In this document: positions 16,759-25,164 of the stretch, piece after piece
How the letters are laid out: every line of letters begins with the position of its first letter
Position numbering within the stretch: position 1 is the first letter of the stretch
Source of the DNA: an uncultured Oscillibacter sp.
GTDB lineage: Bacteria; Bacillota; Clostridia; Oscillospirales; Oscillospiraceae
DNA length: 64,000 nt
Assembly (NCBI RefSeq): GCF_947654275.1
Contig: NZ_CANTJS010000004.1
Location: forward strand, 40,810-104,809
Reading direction: 5' to 3'
The notes under the pieces: model-generated
What the model saw: the letters and a program-made list of their open reading frames with translations, nothing else
Databases searched by the model: none
What the model was told of the DNA's origin: nothing
Translations under genes and position numbers: made by a program

Positions 16759-17841
16759 TTATTTGCGCGGCTTTGTAATCTGGTCCTTTCCGTTCAGGCG
16801 GAAGATGTAGACCAGCACCTCCGCCACTGCGTTATAGAGGGTGGGCGGAATCTCCTGATCCACCTCCGTCTCCGCATACAGGGCCCGGGCCAGGGGCACG
16901 TTTTCAATCACGGCCACCTGATTGGCCTCCGCCACGCTGACAATCCGCAGCGCCAGGGAGTCCTGGCCCTTCGCCAGAACGATGGGGGCGTTATCCTGCT
17001 CGGGCTTATAGCGCAAAGCCACGGCAAAATGAGTGGGGTTCCGGATGACCACGTCGGCCTGGGGCACCTGCTGCATCATGCGGCTCTGGGCCCGGCGGCG
17101 CTGCATCTCCTTGATTTTCCCCTTGATCTGAGGGTCGCCCTCCATCTGCTTGTATTCTTCTTTAATTTCCTGTTTGCTCATGCGGATCTGCCGCTCGTAA
17201 TCCCACCACTGGTAGAGAAAATCCGCGGCGGCCAGGGCGATAAAGGCAATGGCGATCCGCACAACCATGCCCATGCTCTCCTCGAAGAGGTGGCCGCAGG
17301 CCGCCCTGATATCCACATAGAGATACCGGGCGCTCTCGTGAAACATCCCCATGAGGCTCAGATAGATGATGACCATGAGGACGGTTATTTTCAAAATGCC
17401 CTTCAGGGCGTTGATTACGCTTTTGAGGGAAAACAGCCGCTTGAACCCCTCCAGGGGATTGAGCCGGCTGAACTTGGGCCGCAGCAGCTCGCCGCTGACC
17501 AGCAGACGGGTCTGGGCGAAGGTGGCCACAATGGCGCACAGCGCCGTAATCACAGTGATGGGCAGCACGGTCTTTCCCATCAGCAGCATTCCCTGAAGCA
17601 TCAGTTCCCACAGGATGCTGCCGAGGTCACCGGCCGGCGCGGCGGCACACTCCAGAATGCAAAAGCGCATGAAGGCGGTCAGCTCCTCAGCGATGTTCCC
17701 CGCCAGCAGCCAGAAGCTCATGAAGGAGCCCAGAAGCGTCGCCACGGCAACGGCGTCCTGACTGAGGAAGACGTTGCCCTTCTTCCGTTCGTCTCTTCGC
17801 TTTTTTGGCGTTGCCTTTTCGGTTTTGGAGCCCTCGGCCAT
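16759..17841 (-). CDS. flhB: Flagellar export switch protein FlhB
   Basis: A 360-residue FlhB. It starts with the usual basic segment (SKTEKATPKKRRDERKKGNV), spans the membrane four times (about 30-215) and ends in the cytoplasmic domain with the self-cleavage site N268-P-T-H271. Cleavage there switches export from hook to filament substrates, in response to FliK. It lies between fliR and flhA, in the common fliOPQR-flhBA order. Confidence 0.97.
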   Translation of the reverse strand: MAEGSKTEKATPKKRRDERKKGNVFLSQDAVAVATLLGSFMSFWLLAGNIAEELTAFMRFCILECAAAPAGDLGSILWELMLQGMLLMGKTVLPITVITALCAIVATFAQTRLLVSGELLRPKFSRLNPLEGFKRLFSLKSVINALKGILKITVLMVIIYLSLMGMFHESARYLYVDIRAACGHLFEESMGMVVRIAIAFIALAAADFLYQWWDYERQIRMSKQEIKEEYKQMEGDPQIKGKIKEMQRRRAQSRMMQQVPQADVVIRNPTHFAVALRYKPEQDNAPIVLAKGQDSLALRIVSVAEANQVAVIENVPLARALYAETEVDQEIPPTLYNAVAEVLVYIFRLNGKDQITKPRK

Positions 17842-17864
17842 GCTTCATCCCCCCTTTCCCGGCC

Positions 17865-18629
17865 TCAGCCGGTCATAGCCAGGATTGCGGCCATGTCGTT
17901 CAGCATCTCCCGCTCCAGAGTCAGCAGGTATTCGCTGAACGGCACAATCAGCGCCAGCAGCAGCGCCAGGCCGATGATGACCTTCAGCTCAATGTTGATG
18001 GAGAACACATTGATTTGGGGAATGACCTTCATCAAAACGCCCATGCCCATCTGTCCGATCATCTCCGCCGCCAGAATGGGCATGCAGAGCTTCACCGCCA
18101 GCACCGTGCACTCCGCGAACAGCATCAGCATGGCGTCCGCCACATCGGGGCCGAAGGAGACCCCGCCGTAGCCCACCACCTCGCTGGATGTGAGCATCAT
18201 CCGCAAAAGGGTATGATGTCCGTTGCCCGCGAAGAACAGCAGCGTCATCAGCGTATTCAGCAGCACGCCGGTGACGGACATGTTGGACTGAGAGCCGGAG
18301 TCGTAAATCTGGCTCATGGTCATGCCCATCTGGGTGTCGATGGTGTGTCCCGCCAGCTGGGGAATATAAAAGAAAAAACTCACCACCATGCCCAGCACGA
18401 AGCCCAGGGCCAGCTCCAGCAGGACGGCGGCCGCGAAGGCCGGCAGTCCCACCGGCTCGGGGACCTCTCCGCCTGTGACGGAGTAGGTAAACGCCGACAT
18501 CACCAGTATAAAACCGGCCCGGAAGGTCCCCGGAATGTTCTGCCTTCCCAACAGGGGATTGAACAGCACAAATCCGCTGGTGCGGGCTGTGATATAGAGA
18601 AACAGCGTCAGCGCGCCCATGTCAATCAT
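17865..18629 (-). CDS. fliR: Flagellar export gate protein FliR
   Basis: A 254-residue integral membrane protein with about six helices. The family segment LLELALGFVLGMVVSFFFY and the conserved GHTIDTQMGMTMSQIYD are visible. FliR joins FliP5 and FliQ4 in the export-gate core. It starts 13 nt after fliQ and ends 23 nt before flhB. Confidence 0.95.
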   Translation of the reverse strand: MIDMGALTLFLYITARTSGFVLFNPLLGRQNIPGTFRAGFILVMSAFTYSVTGGEVPEPVGLPAFAAAVLLELALGFVLGMVVSFFFYIPQLAGHTIDTQMGMTMSQIYDSGSQSNMSVTGVLLNTLMTLLFFAGNGHHTLLRMMLTSSEVVGYGGVSFGPDVADAMLMLFAECTVLAVKLCMPILAAEMIGQMGMGVLMKVIPQINVFSINIELKVIIGLALLLALIVPFSEYLLTLEREMLNDMAAILAMTG

Positions 18630-18642
18630 ATGCCCGCCTCCG

Positions 18643-18903
18643 CTACACGGTCATCAGCGCGAAAATCTCCCGGGTATACTCCTGAAGCGTATCCAGCATC
18701 CAGCCTCCGGCCAGCAGCAGCACCCCCACCACGATGACCACCTTCAGAATAAAGCCGATGGTCTGCTCGTGGATCTGGGTCACCGCCTGGAAAATAGCCA
18801 CCACCACGCCGGCCAGCATACTCAGCACCAGCATGGGGCCTCCCAGCTTGATCACCACCCCCACGGCCTCCCGCAGGACGTCCGTCACCATCGTCGTATC
18901 CAT
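18643..18903 (-). CDS. fliQ: Flagellar export gate protein FliQ
   Basis: An 86-residue protein with two membrane helices (about 15-37 and 50-72), typical of FliQ; the segment AIFQAVTQIHEQTIGFILK is the family signature. It belongs to the FliPQR gate complex and lies between fliP and fliR. Confidence 0.95.
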   Translation of the reverse strand: MDTTMVTDVLREAVGVVIKLGGPMLVLSMLAGVVVAIFQAVTQIHEQTIGFILKVVIVVGVLLLAGGWMLDTLQEYTREIFALMTV

Positions 18904-18914
18904 GGCCCGCCCTC

Positions 18915-19589
18915 CTAGTTAAAGGTCCGCACCAGGGTGGAAAACAGCAGCTCCCAGCCGTTCAGACTCACGAACAGCAGCAGCTTGAAGGGCGCGGAAA
19001 TCATGGACGGCGGCAGCATAATCATACCCATGGACATCAGGGTGCAGGACACCACAATGTCTATCAGCATAAAGGGAATATACAGCAGCAGTCCGTAGGT
19101 GAACGCCGTTTGCAGCTCACAGGTGACAAAGGCCGGCGCCAGCACCCGCAGGGGCACCTGCTCCGCCACCGTGGCGGTGTTCACCGGGTCCGGCATCTCC
19201 ACCTTCGCCAGGTCGCAGTACATCTCCAGGGTGTTCACCTTGGTGTTGCGGGCCATGAAGTCCTTCAGGGGCACCTCGGCCCGGCGGAAAAACTCCTCCT
19301 GGTCAATCTCCTCCGCGATATAGGGGTCATAGGCCTCGGTCTTGATCTGGGAAAACACGGGGGACATGGTGAACAGCGTCAGAAACAGGGCCATTCCCAC
19401 GAGAACCAGGTTGGGCGGGGTCTGCTGGGTGCCCATGGCCGTGCGGAGAAAGGAAAAGGAAATGATAAACCGGGTGAAGGAGGTCATCATCACCACGAGA
19501 GAGGGCAGGAGCGTTATCATCGTGGTGAGGAACAGGATCTCCAGCGCCTGCACGCTCTCGCCGTTTACATTGATTAACGCATCAGGCAC
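18915..19589 (-). CDS. fliP: Flagellar export gate protein FliP
   Basis: A 224-residue FliP. Signatures include TRFIISFSFLRTAMGTQQTP and the C-terminal SMGMIMLPPSMISAPFKL. The start is placed at GTG 19589 (protein begins VPDALINVNGE), which has GGAGGTGA 7 nt upstream. The reading frame is open further upstream but that part overlaps fliO in another frame and looks non-coding. The length agrees with the 221-residue Bacillus protein. fliP overlaps none of fliO with this start (7-nt gap). Confidence 0.95.
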   Translation of the reverse strand: MPDALINVNGESVQALEILFLTTMITLLPSLVVMMTSFTRFIISFSFLRTAMGTQQTPPNLVLVGMALFLTLFTMSPVFSQIKTEAYDPYIAEEIDQEEFFRRAEVPLKDFMARNTKVNTLEMYCDLAKVEMPDPVNTATVAEQVPLRVLAPAFVTCELQTAFTYGLLLYIPFMLIDIVVSCTLMSMGMIMLPPSMISAPFKLLLFVSLNGWELLFSTLVRTFN

Positions 19590-19596
19590 CTGGGAC

Positions 19597-19965
19597 TCAC
19601 CTCCGCCCTTTCTGCTCCAGCATTTTCTGCAGCGCCTCCCGGAAGCCCGGCGTCCCGGTTCCGCCCTTGGTCTCCGGCGCTTCACGCCAGGCGGCGGCCT
19701 CCTCCTCTGTGAACTCCGCCAGGGCGGAGATATTCGCTCCGGTCACACCCAGAAGAAACCAGCGCCCTCCGGCCTGAACCAGAATCAGCTTCTGATCCCT
19801 GCCCAGGGCCAGCTGGCCCACAATCTTCATGCTTCCTCCGGCCTGAATGGGACCGAATCCGCCCCGGCCCGCCACAAAGCGTGTGAACCAGTAGGCCATT
19901 CCAATCACCACCAGGACGCTGACCAGCAGCCACAAAAAGGAGACCACCGTAGTATCCCCCGGCAT
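19597..19965 (-). CDS. fliO: Flagellar protein FliO/FliZ
   Basis: A 122-residue protein with one membrane helix near the N-terminus (about 8-28) and a small cytoplasmic beta domain (SMKIVGQLALGRDQKLILVQ, then WFLLGVT) typical of FliO/FliZ. It assists assembly of the FliP ring. It begins 4 nt after cheY and precedes fliP. Confidence 0.9.
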   Translation of the reverse strand: MPGDTTVVSFLWLLVSVLVVIGMAYWFTRFVAGRGGFGPIQAGGSMKIVGQLALGRDQKLILVQAGGRWFLLGVTGANISALAEFTEEEAAAWREAPETKGGTGTPGFREALQKMLEQKGRR

Positions 19966-19969
19966 ATTG

Positions 19970-20338
19970 TCAGGGATTCCCCAGAATCGTGCTGACAGTT
20001 TTTAACACGCGGTCCGGCTTGAAGGGCTTGACGATGAAGTCCTTGGCGCCGGAGCGCACCGCGTCCATAACCATGCTCTCCTGGCCCATGGCGGAGCACA
20101 TGACCACGTTGGCCCCGCTGTCCTTGGCACGGATGGCCTTCAGCGCCTCCAGACCGTCCATGTTGGGCATGGTGATATCCATAATCACCAGGTCCGGCCC
20201 GATTTCGCTGAACTTCTCCACAGCGTCCGCGCCGTCCACGGCCTCATAGAGATCGGTGTAACCGTTTTTGCTCAGAGTGTCCTTGATCATTTTGCGCATG
20301 AACGCGGCGTCGTCCACCAGCAGGATTTTCTTACCCAT
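19970..20338 (-). CDS. cheY: Chemotaxis response regulator CheY
   Basis: A 122-residue single receiver domain: acidic pair in LLVDDAAFMRKMI, phospho-acceptor Asp in LVIMDITMPNMDG, Ser in VMCSAMGQ and Lys in FIVKPF. In Bacillota CheY-P binds FliM and FliY and promotes counterclockwise rotation. It sits between fliY and fliO, as in Bacillus. The 104-nt gap before it carries a TATAAT on the minus strand (20396-20401) without a clear -35 box. Confidence 0.96.
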   Translation of the reverse strand: MGKKILLVDDAAFMRKMIKDTLSKNGYTDLYEAVDGADAVEKFSEIGPDLVIMDITMPNMDGLEALKAIRAKDSGANVVMCSAMGQESMVMDAVRSGAKDFIVKPFKPDRVLKTVSTILGNP

Positions 20339-20442
20339 AGTTGCATCCTTCCTTCTATCCTAGTCGTTTTCCGGATTTCTTGTTTGTTTAAATCTATTAT
20401 ATGAAAAGCACTGCGTCCTGTTGTTCGCCCAGGACCAGCGGC

Positions 20443-21900
20443 TTATTTCTTCGAGACAATCTCAATCCCGGGCTTCTGCACAATCTCCGTGATGCGGACG
20501 CCGAAGTTGTCGTCAATCACCACCACGTCGCCCCGGGCAATGCACTTGCCGTTGACAAACAGATCCACCTGGTCGCCGGCCAGCTTATCCAGCACCACCA
20601 GGGAACCCTTGGAGAATTCCAGAATATCCTGCACCTTTCTCTGGGTCCGGCCGATTTCCACGGTCACCTGGAGGGGAACCTCCATAATCAGATCCAGGTT
20701 CTGGGCCTGCTCCTCTCCCAGCGCGTCCAGCCCTTCCATCTCCTTCAGATGCGCGGGCTTGGTGTTGATGACCTTGGGCTGCGGCGGGGCCGCCGGGGCC
20801 GGAGCGGGGGCCGGTGCGTTCTGTGCCATGGCTGTGGTCATGGCGGACATCATGGCCGCCATCATGGTCCCCAGGTCCGCCACCGTCGCGGGCTGAGCCG
20901 TGCCGGACTGGGGCGCAGGGGCCGGTGCGGGAGCCGGCGCAGGGGTGGGAGCCGGGGCCGGCGTGGGAGCAGGCGCAGGGGCGGGGGCGCTTTCCGTCAT
21001 GCCGCCCATCAGCCGCTCGATTTCCTCCTGACTCAGCTTGCCGCCGCCGCCATCGGAAGCGGGGGCGGGAGCCGGAGCAGGCGCGCTCTCCGTCATGCCG
21101 CCCATCAGCCGTTCGATTTCCTCCTGGCTCAGCTTGCCGCCGCCATCGGAGGCTGGGGCGGGAGCCGGCGCGGGGGCGGGGGCGCTCTCCGTCATGCCGC
21201 CCATCAGCCGTTCGATTTCCTCCTGGCTCAGCTTGCCGCCGCCATCAGAGGCAGGGGCGGGCGCGGGTTCGGGGGCCGGGGCGGGCTCGGGGATCATGTC
21301 CTCGTCGCTCAGACCCAGTCCCTTCAGCAGCTCCTTGGCCAGGCGGACGCTCATGACGTTCATGAACTCGCTTTCCAGGGCCTCCTCAATCTTCAGGGAG
21401 AACTTCACAATTACAATGGTGTCCTCTCCCTGGGGCAGGCGGGTCTGCTTGAAGGTAGCCAGATCCTCCAGCTCGAAGGGCTCCGGCGTGGAGATATCCA
21501 CCCGATAGCCCAGGAAATCGCTCATGGCAGTGGCCGCGGAGCCCATCATCTGGTTCATGACCTCGCAGGCGGCGCTGATGGTCAGCTCGTTCAGCTCAAA
21601 TTCCTCGTCAGAGGTCTCCGTTCCCATCAGGATATCCACAATCACCCGGATATCACTGCGCTTGAGCAGCATGATGTTGCTGCCCGAGAGGCCCTCCACG
21701 TACCGGATTTCGATGCCCATGGCCGGTTCCAGAGAGCCCAGCACGAAGTCCGCCACATTGATGACCGAGACCTTCGGCGTCGTGATATCCACTCTGTGAT
21801 CCAGCATGTTGGACACCGCTGTCGCAGAGGAGCCAAGGCTGATATTCATCATTTCCCCGAGGGCGTCAATCTCCATCGGGTTGAATAGTACTTTGTCCAT
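20443..21900 (-). CDS. fliY: Motor switch phosphatase FliY with triplicated CheY-binding-like peptides
   Basis: A 485-residue FliY. An N-terminal CheC-like phosphatase domain (about 1-195) has both active half-sites intact (EMMN and EVMN, each followed by a TP). A C-terminal FliN/SpoA domain (about 395-480) sits in the C-ring. Between them is a Pro/Ala-rich linker holding three copies of KLSQEEIERLMGGM, encoded at 21193-21234, 21094-21135 and 20998-21039. This peptide resembles the FliM N-terminus (VLSQAQIDALL) that binds CheY-P. The protein is longer than the 378-residue Bacillus FliY because of this linker. The start MDKVLF at 21900 has AAAGGAGCG upstream; it is 5 nt after the fliM stop. 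Confidence 0.95.
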   Translation of the reverse strand: MDKVLFNPMEIDALGEMMNISLGSSATAVSNMLDHRVDITTPKVSVINVADFVLGSLEPAMGIEIRYVEGLSGSNIMLLKRSDIRVIVDILMGTETSDEEFELNELTISAACEVMNQMMGSAATAMSDFLGYRVDISTPEPFELEDLATFKQTRLPQGEDTIVIVKFSLKIEEALESEFMNVMSVRLAKELLKGLGLSDEDMIPEPAPAPEPAPAPASDGGGKLSQEEIERLMGGMTESAPAPAPAPAPASDGGGKLSQEEIERLMGGMTESAPAPAPAPASDGGGGKLSQEEIERLMGGMTESAPAPAPAPTPAPAPTPAPAPAPAPAPQSGTAQPATVADLGTMMAAMMSAMTTAMAQNAPAPAPAPAAPPQPKVINTKPAHLKEMEGLDALGEEQAQNLDLIMEVPLQVTVEIGRTQRKVQDILEFSKGSLVVLDKLAGDQVDLFVNGKCIARGDVVVIDDNFGVRITEIVQKPGIEIVSKK

Positions 21901-21905
21901 TCTGT

Positions 21906-22904
21906 CTACTCGCTCCTTTGCTCTAGCTGATAACATACTTCATCTATTTTAACAGCCATATTCTTCTTATGGGTTCCCATGCGGCCCGTAAACCAATGGT
22001 AACCGCCGATCTCCAAAAATACGGGGGATTCCTTGGAGTGCCCCAGGTCAATGACGTCTCCCACATTCAGGTGGAACACATCGCTGAGGGAAAGCTGCGT
22101 GCTTCCCAGCTCCGCCACAATCTCCAGGCTGGAATCCCGCAGACTGTCGAAAATCTCGTCGGATTTATCCTCCGCAGCCACGCGCCGCAGGGGGCTCTCC
22201 CGGCTGATCTCCGTGAAGACGTTGCTCAGCATCTCTCCCGGCAGACAGATGCTCATGCGGCCTGAGAGATTGGTGAACTGCAGCTTCAGGTCCACAATCA
22301 CCACCGTCTCATCCAGCCCGATGATGGGGTTCAGCGTGGGATTGACCTCCGTCCGGGTGTACTCGAAATGGATGGGCGCGTAGCTCTCCCAGCTGGAGTC
22401 CATCACCTTGATGATGTCCTGCACCAGGTTGTCATAGAGCTTGAGCTCCAGGTCCGTATAGCTGTACTCCAGAAGGTTGTCGTCCACAGCGCCCTCGCCG
22501 CCCAGCATCCGGTCCATCATGCTCAGGGCTGTGCTGGTGGAGAGATAAATCGCCACAGGCGTGTCGTCTTCCTTCTCCTTGATGTGCACCTGCACCAGCG
22601 CCAGCACGTCGCCCTCCATCAGGGCGTTGGAAAACTCAAAGTACCGCTGTTCCTCGATGCTCTCCACCGTAATCTCGCAGTTCGCGCGGAGCCGCGCGTT
22701 CAGCCTCGAGCCAATGACACGGGAATAGTTGTCATAAATGCCGTTGAGCATCTTGATTCGGTCTTTGGTAAATTTCCGCGGACTGCTGAAGTCGTATTTC
22801 TGATATTTCTTTTCCGGCGCTGCAGATTTGCTCTCCTGGTTTTCCCCGCTTCGAACGGAGTTCAGCAAAGCGTCAATCTGAGCTTGTGATAATACATCTG
22901 CCAT
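21906..22904 (-). CDS. fliM: Flagellar motor switch protein FliM
   Basis: A 332-residue FliM. The N-terminal CheY-P-binding peptide MADVLSQAQIDALLNSV is present, followed by the CheC-like middle domain (about 45-235) and the C-terminal SpoA domain (about 250-325, SLSDVFHLNVGDVIDLGHSK). It forms the C-ring with FliG and FliY. No fliL separates it from motB, unlike many clusters. Confidence 0.97.
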   Translation of the reverse strand: MADVLSQAQIDALLNSVRSGENQESKSAAPEKKYQKYDFSSPRKFTKDRIKMLNGIYDNYSRVIGSRLNARLRANCEITVESIEEQRYFEFSNALMEGDVLALVQVHIKEKEDDTPVAIYLSTSTALSMMDRMLGGEGAVDDNLLEYSYTDLELKLYDNLVQDIIKVMDSSWESYAPIHFEYTRTEVNPTLNPIIGLDETVVIVDLKLQFTNLSGRMSICLPGEMLSNVFTEISRESPLRRVAAEDKSDEIFDSLRDSSLEIVAELGSTQLSLSDVFHLNVGDVIDLGHSKESPVFLEIGGYHWFTGRMGTHKKNMAVKIDEVCYQLEQRSE

Positions 22905-22991
22905 GAGATCCCCCTAACCCGCCCTGCGGTGAATCTAGAAGCCCTGCCGCGCACGCGGATTTAAATACACGGCAGCCAACTGCGGCCGCTT

Positions 22992-23762
22992 TTACATACC
23001 AATTTCTAAAATGCCGTCCTTGATCTCCTGCTCAATATTCCGGCCGCTGATAATCATTTCCACCCGGCGGTTCTTCGCCCGGTTTTCCGGCGTGTCGTTG
23101 GTCGCCACCGGCCGCCACTGGCCGATGCCCTCGCTGACCAGCCGGGCAGGGTCCACGGAGCTGTGCTCCTGAATGAAGATCACCACATTGGTGGCGCGGT
23201 TGCTGGCCAGCGTCCTGTCCACCACCACCCGGTTGGGCCGGTTGGCGCTGGCCTGGGCGGTGTGGCCCAGAACCCGCACCTCGTCGATGGAGGCCGACGC
23301 CTGGCTGAGCATATCGCTGACGCTTTGCAGCACCGGCTCGCTCTCCGGCTTCAGCACCGCGCTCTCACCGTCAAAAAACACCGTCTGGTTGAAGGAGATG
23401 AAGACCTTGCCTCCATCCTTTTCCACAGAGATGGTCTGCTCGGAGTTCTGCTGCTGGACGTATTCCTGGAGCGCCTGAAACAGCATCTCGATATCCTCGT
23501 TCACCTGCTCCTGCATCTCCATCATGCCGGCGCTGTCCCCGGGGTCGGAGCTGGGGCCTGTGGTGTTGCCCTCCTTGACCTCCCGGATGGTCTGGTCCGC
23601 CAGAGGGTTGAAGCTCATGACGATGGCCTTCCAGTTATCCTCGCTGATGGTGGACATGGAATACAGCAGCACGAAGAAGCACAGCAGCAGCGTCACCATG
23701 TCGCCGTATGTATCCATCCAGTTTGCGCCGCCGCCTCCGCTTCTTTTTTTCTTGATGGCCAA
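22992..23762 (-). CDS. motB: Flagellar stator protein MotB
   Basis: A 256-residue MotB. A short basic N-terminus leads into one membrane helix with the proton-binding Asp (MDTYGDMVTLLLCFFVLLYS); the C-terminal OmpA-like domain (about 135-245) anchors the stator to peptidoglycan (RVLGHTAQASANRPNRVVV). The start is TTG at 23762. The ion (H+ or Na+) cannot be settled by eye. It follows motA by 43 nt. Confidence 0.96.
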   Translation of the reverse strand: MAIKKKRSGGGGANWMDTYGDMVTLLLCFFVLLYSMSTISEDNWKAIVMSFNPLADQTIREVKEGNTTGPSSDPGDSAGMMEMQEQVNEDIEMLFQALQEYVQQQNSEQTISVEKDGGKVFISFNQTVFFDGESAVLKPESEPVLQSVSDMLSQASASIDEVRVLGHTAQASANRPNRVVVDRTLASNRATNVVIFIQEHSSVDPARLVSEGIGQWRPVATNDTPENRAKNRRVEMIISGRNIEQEIKDGILEIGM

Positions 23763-23805
23763 AACCGCTCACCGGTCCTTTCTGTCAAAACCCATTGCTT
23801 CCCGC

Positions 23806-24642
23806 TCAGGCGCCTTCGCCGCCCATTTCCCTCTGCTTCTGGGACATGTAGGTCAAAAGACGCTCCCGCAGGGCCTTGGGGTTCTCGCCGGCCTGAATGG
23901 CCATGACGCCCTCCACGATGATCTGCTTGCAGAGGACCTCCTCGCTGTCCCGTCCCCGGAGCAGCTGGGCCACAGGGCCGAACACCGCGTGGGCCAGAAG
24001 GCAGCCGTACAGGGTGGTAATCAGGGCGGTGCCCATGCTGGTGCCCAGGGAGTCGGCTCCGCCGTCGCCGGAGAGGTTCATGGACTTCAGCATGTTGATG
24101 AGGCCCACCAGCGTACCCACCATGCCGAAGGCCGGCGCCACGCTGGAAGCCTTGTCATACAGCGCCGCGGCGTCCTCGTGCCGGGCGGACATGCACTCGA
24201 TGTCGTTTTCCAGGATGCCCCGGACCTTATCCTGGTCGTTGGCGTCCACAATCAGCATAATCGCCTGCTTGAAGAAGGGGTCGCTCTGCTCGTTGGCCTT
24301 TTCTTCCAGGGACAGCAGTCCATTCTTCCGGGCAATCTGGGCCAGCTCCACCAGCTGGTCGATATAGCCGGCGGGGTCAAACAGCTTGTTATTCAGGATG
24401 ATCTTGAAATGCTTCGGGATCGCCTTCAGCGTAGAGCCGGGAAAGCTGGCCACAACGATGAAGAGCGTACATCCGATGGTGATGAAGATGGACGCCGCAT
24501 CGAAGAAGTTCCAGAGGTTGGACAGCTGGAACGTAATCGGGGGCTTTCCCGCCGCGCTGGGACCGATGTTGATGCCCATGACGCAGCCCAGGAGGAACAC
24601 GCCGAACGTGCCGGCAATACCGATGATATAGTTAATATTCAT
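23806..24642 (-). CDS. motA: Flagellar stator protein MotA
   Basis: A 278-residue MotA with four membrane helices and a cytoplasmic loop. The conserved Pro-containing segment APAFGMVGTLVGLINML and GTSMGTALITTLYGCLLAH line the ion path. The loop contains charged residues that contact FliG. It is 63 nt downstream of flbD and upstream of motB. Confidence 0.96.
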   Translation of the reverse strand: MNINYIIGIAGTFGVFLLGCVMGINIGPSAAGKPPITFQLSNLWNFFDAASIFITIGCTLFIVVASFPGSTLKAIPKHFKIILNNKLFDPAGYIDQLVELAQIARKNGLLSLEEKANEQSDPFFKQAIMLIVDANDQDKVRGILENDIECMSARHEDAAALYDKASSVAPAFGMVGTLVGLINMLKSMNLSGDGGADSLGTSMGTALITTLYGCLLAHAVFGPVAQLLRGRDSEEVLCKQIIVEGVMAIQAGENPKALRERLLTYMSQKQREMGGEGA

Positions 24643-24705
24643 GAAACAGATTTCACTCCTTCAACCGGGCGCTCTCCCCGGCCCGCGCAATTTCTATCTA
24701 TATGC

Positions 24706-24921
24706 TCAACGCTTGTCCGATACGACAATCTCACGGTGAATGTCCTGAACCTTGGCGTTGTATTCCGCGATTTTACGAATAATATCCTCCACGCTTTCCC
24801 GCACCAGGTAATAGTCGTGGTTCATCATGGTAATTTTAGACTCGGGAATGCACTCAATGTGCTCAATCTGCAGGTGGTTTACCAGAAATTTTTCATGATT
24901 CCTCTTTGTCAGCAAAATCAT
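24706..24921 (-). CDS. flbD: FlbD/SwrD family flagellar protein
   Basis: A 71-residue protein starting MILLTKRNHEKFLVN, the FlbD signature, with a central ITMMNHDYYLVRE. The Bacillus homologue SwrD raises motor power, and the gene lies between flgE and motA or fliL in many Bacillota. The ATG at 24921 is preceded by GGCGGT at about 6 nt. The 223-nt space before it holds a strong promoter and GC-rich hairpins. Confidence 0.92.
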   Translation of the reverse strand: MILLTKRNHEKFLVNHLQIEHIECIPESKITMMNHDYYLVRESVEDIIRKIAEYNAKVQDIHREIVVSDKR

Positions 24922-25090
24922 ATACAAACCGCCTTTCCATACGTTTCCTGCCCTCGGTACTGCGCCGTACTTGCGTCCGGCGTTCCGCCCCTCCTTCTTC
25001 GGTGTGCCGCCGGCCTGTTCCGGCGTTCCGCCGGCTCTTTTCCTCCTGGCTGCCTCAGAGCGGTTTTCTCTCTGTGTCCGGCGCGGTGCG

Positions 25091-25111
25091 CCGGAGCGGT
25101 GTCCGCTCCGG
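25091..25111. other. Hairpin in the flbD-motAB leader
   Basis: CCGGAGCGG and CCGCTCCGG form a perfect 9-bp stem with a 3-nt loop. Neighbouring GCCGGC-type palindromes make most of the leader between the promoter at 25135 and flbD structured. Confidence 0.5.
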
Positions 25112-25134
25112 CGGTCCCGCCGCCCTGATTTTCT

Positions 25135-25164
25135 ATTATAGCACTTAACGCTTCATGTTGACAA
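25135..25164 (-). promoter_or_regulatory. Internal sigma-A-like promoter for flbD-motAB and downstream genes
   Basis: On the minus strand TTGTCA (25159-25164) and a perfect TATAAT (25135-25140) are 18 nt apart. They span the end of flgE, so transcription would begin near 25128 and give a leader of about 200 nt before flbD. Confidence 0.7.

Noticed and set aside
15487..18171. 894-codon plus-strand frame across flhA-flhB
   Set aside because: Antisense shadow of two confidently identified flagellar genes; His/Gln-rich composition without domains.
20998..21249. Repeat array in fliY considered as a CRISPR array or insertion
   Set aside because: The repeats are in frame, encode the same peptide and have no unique spacers; they are a protein repeat.
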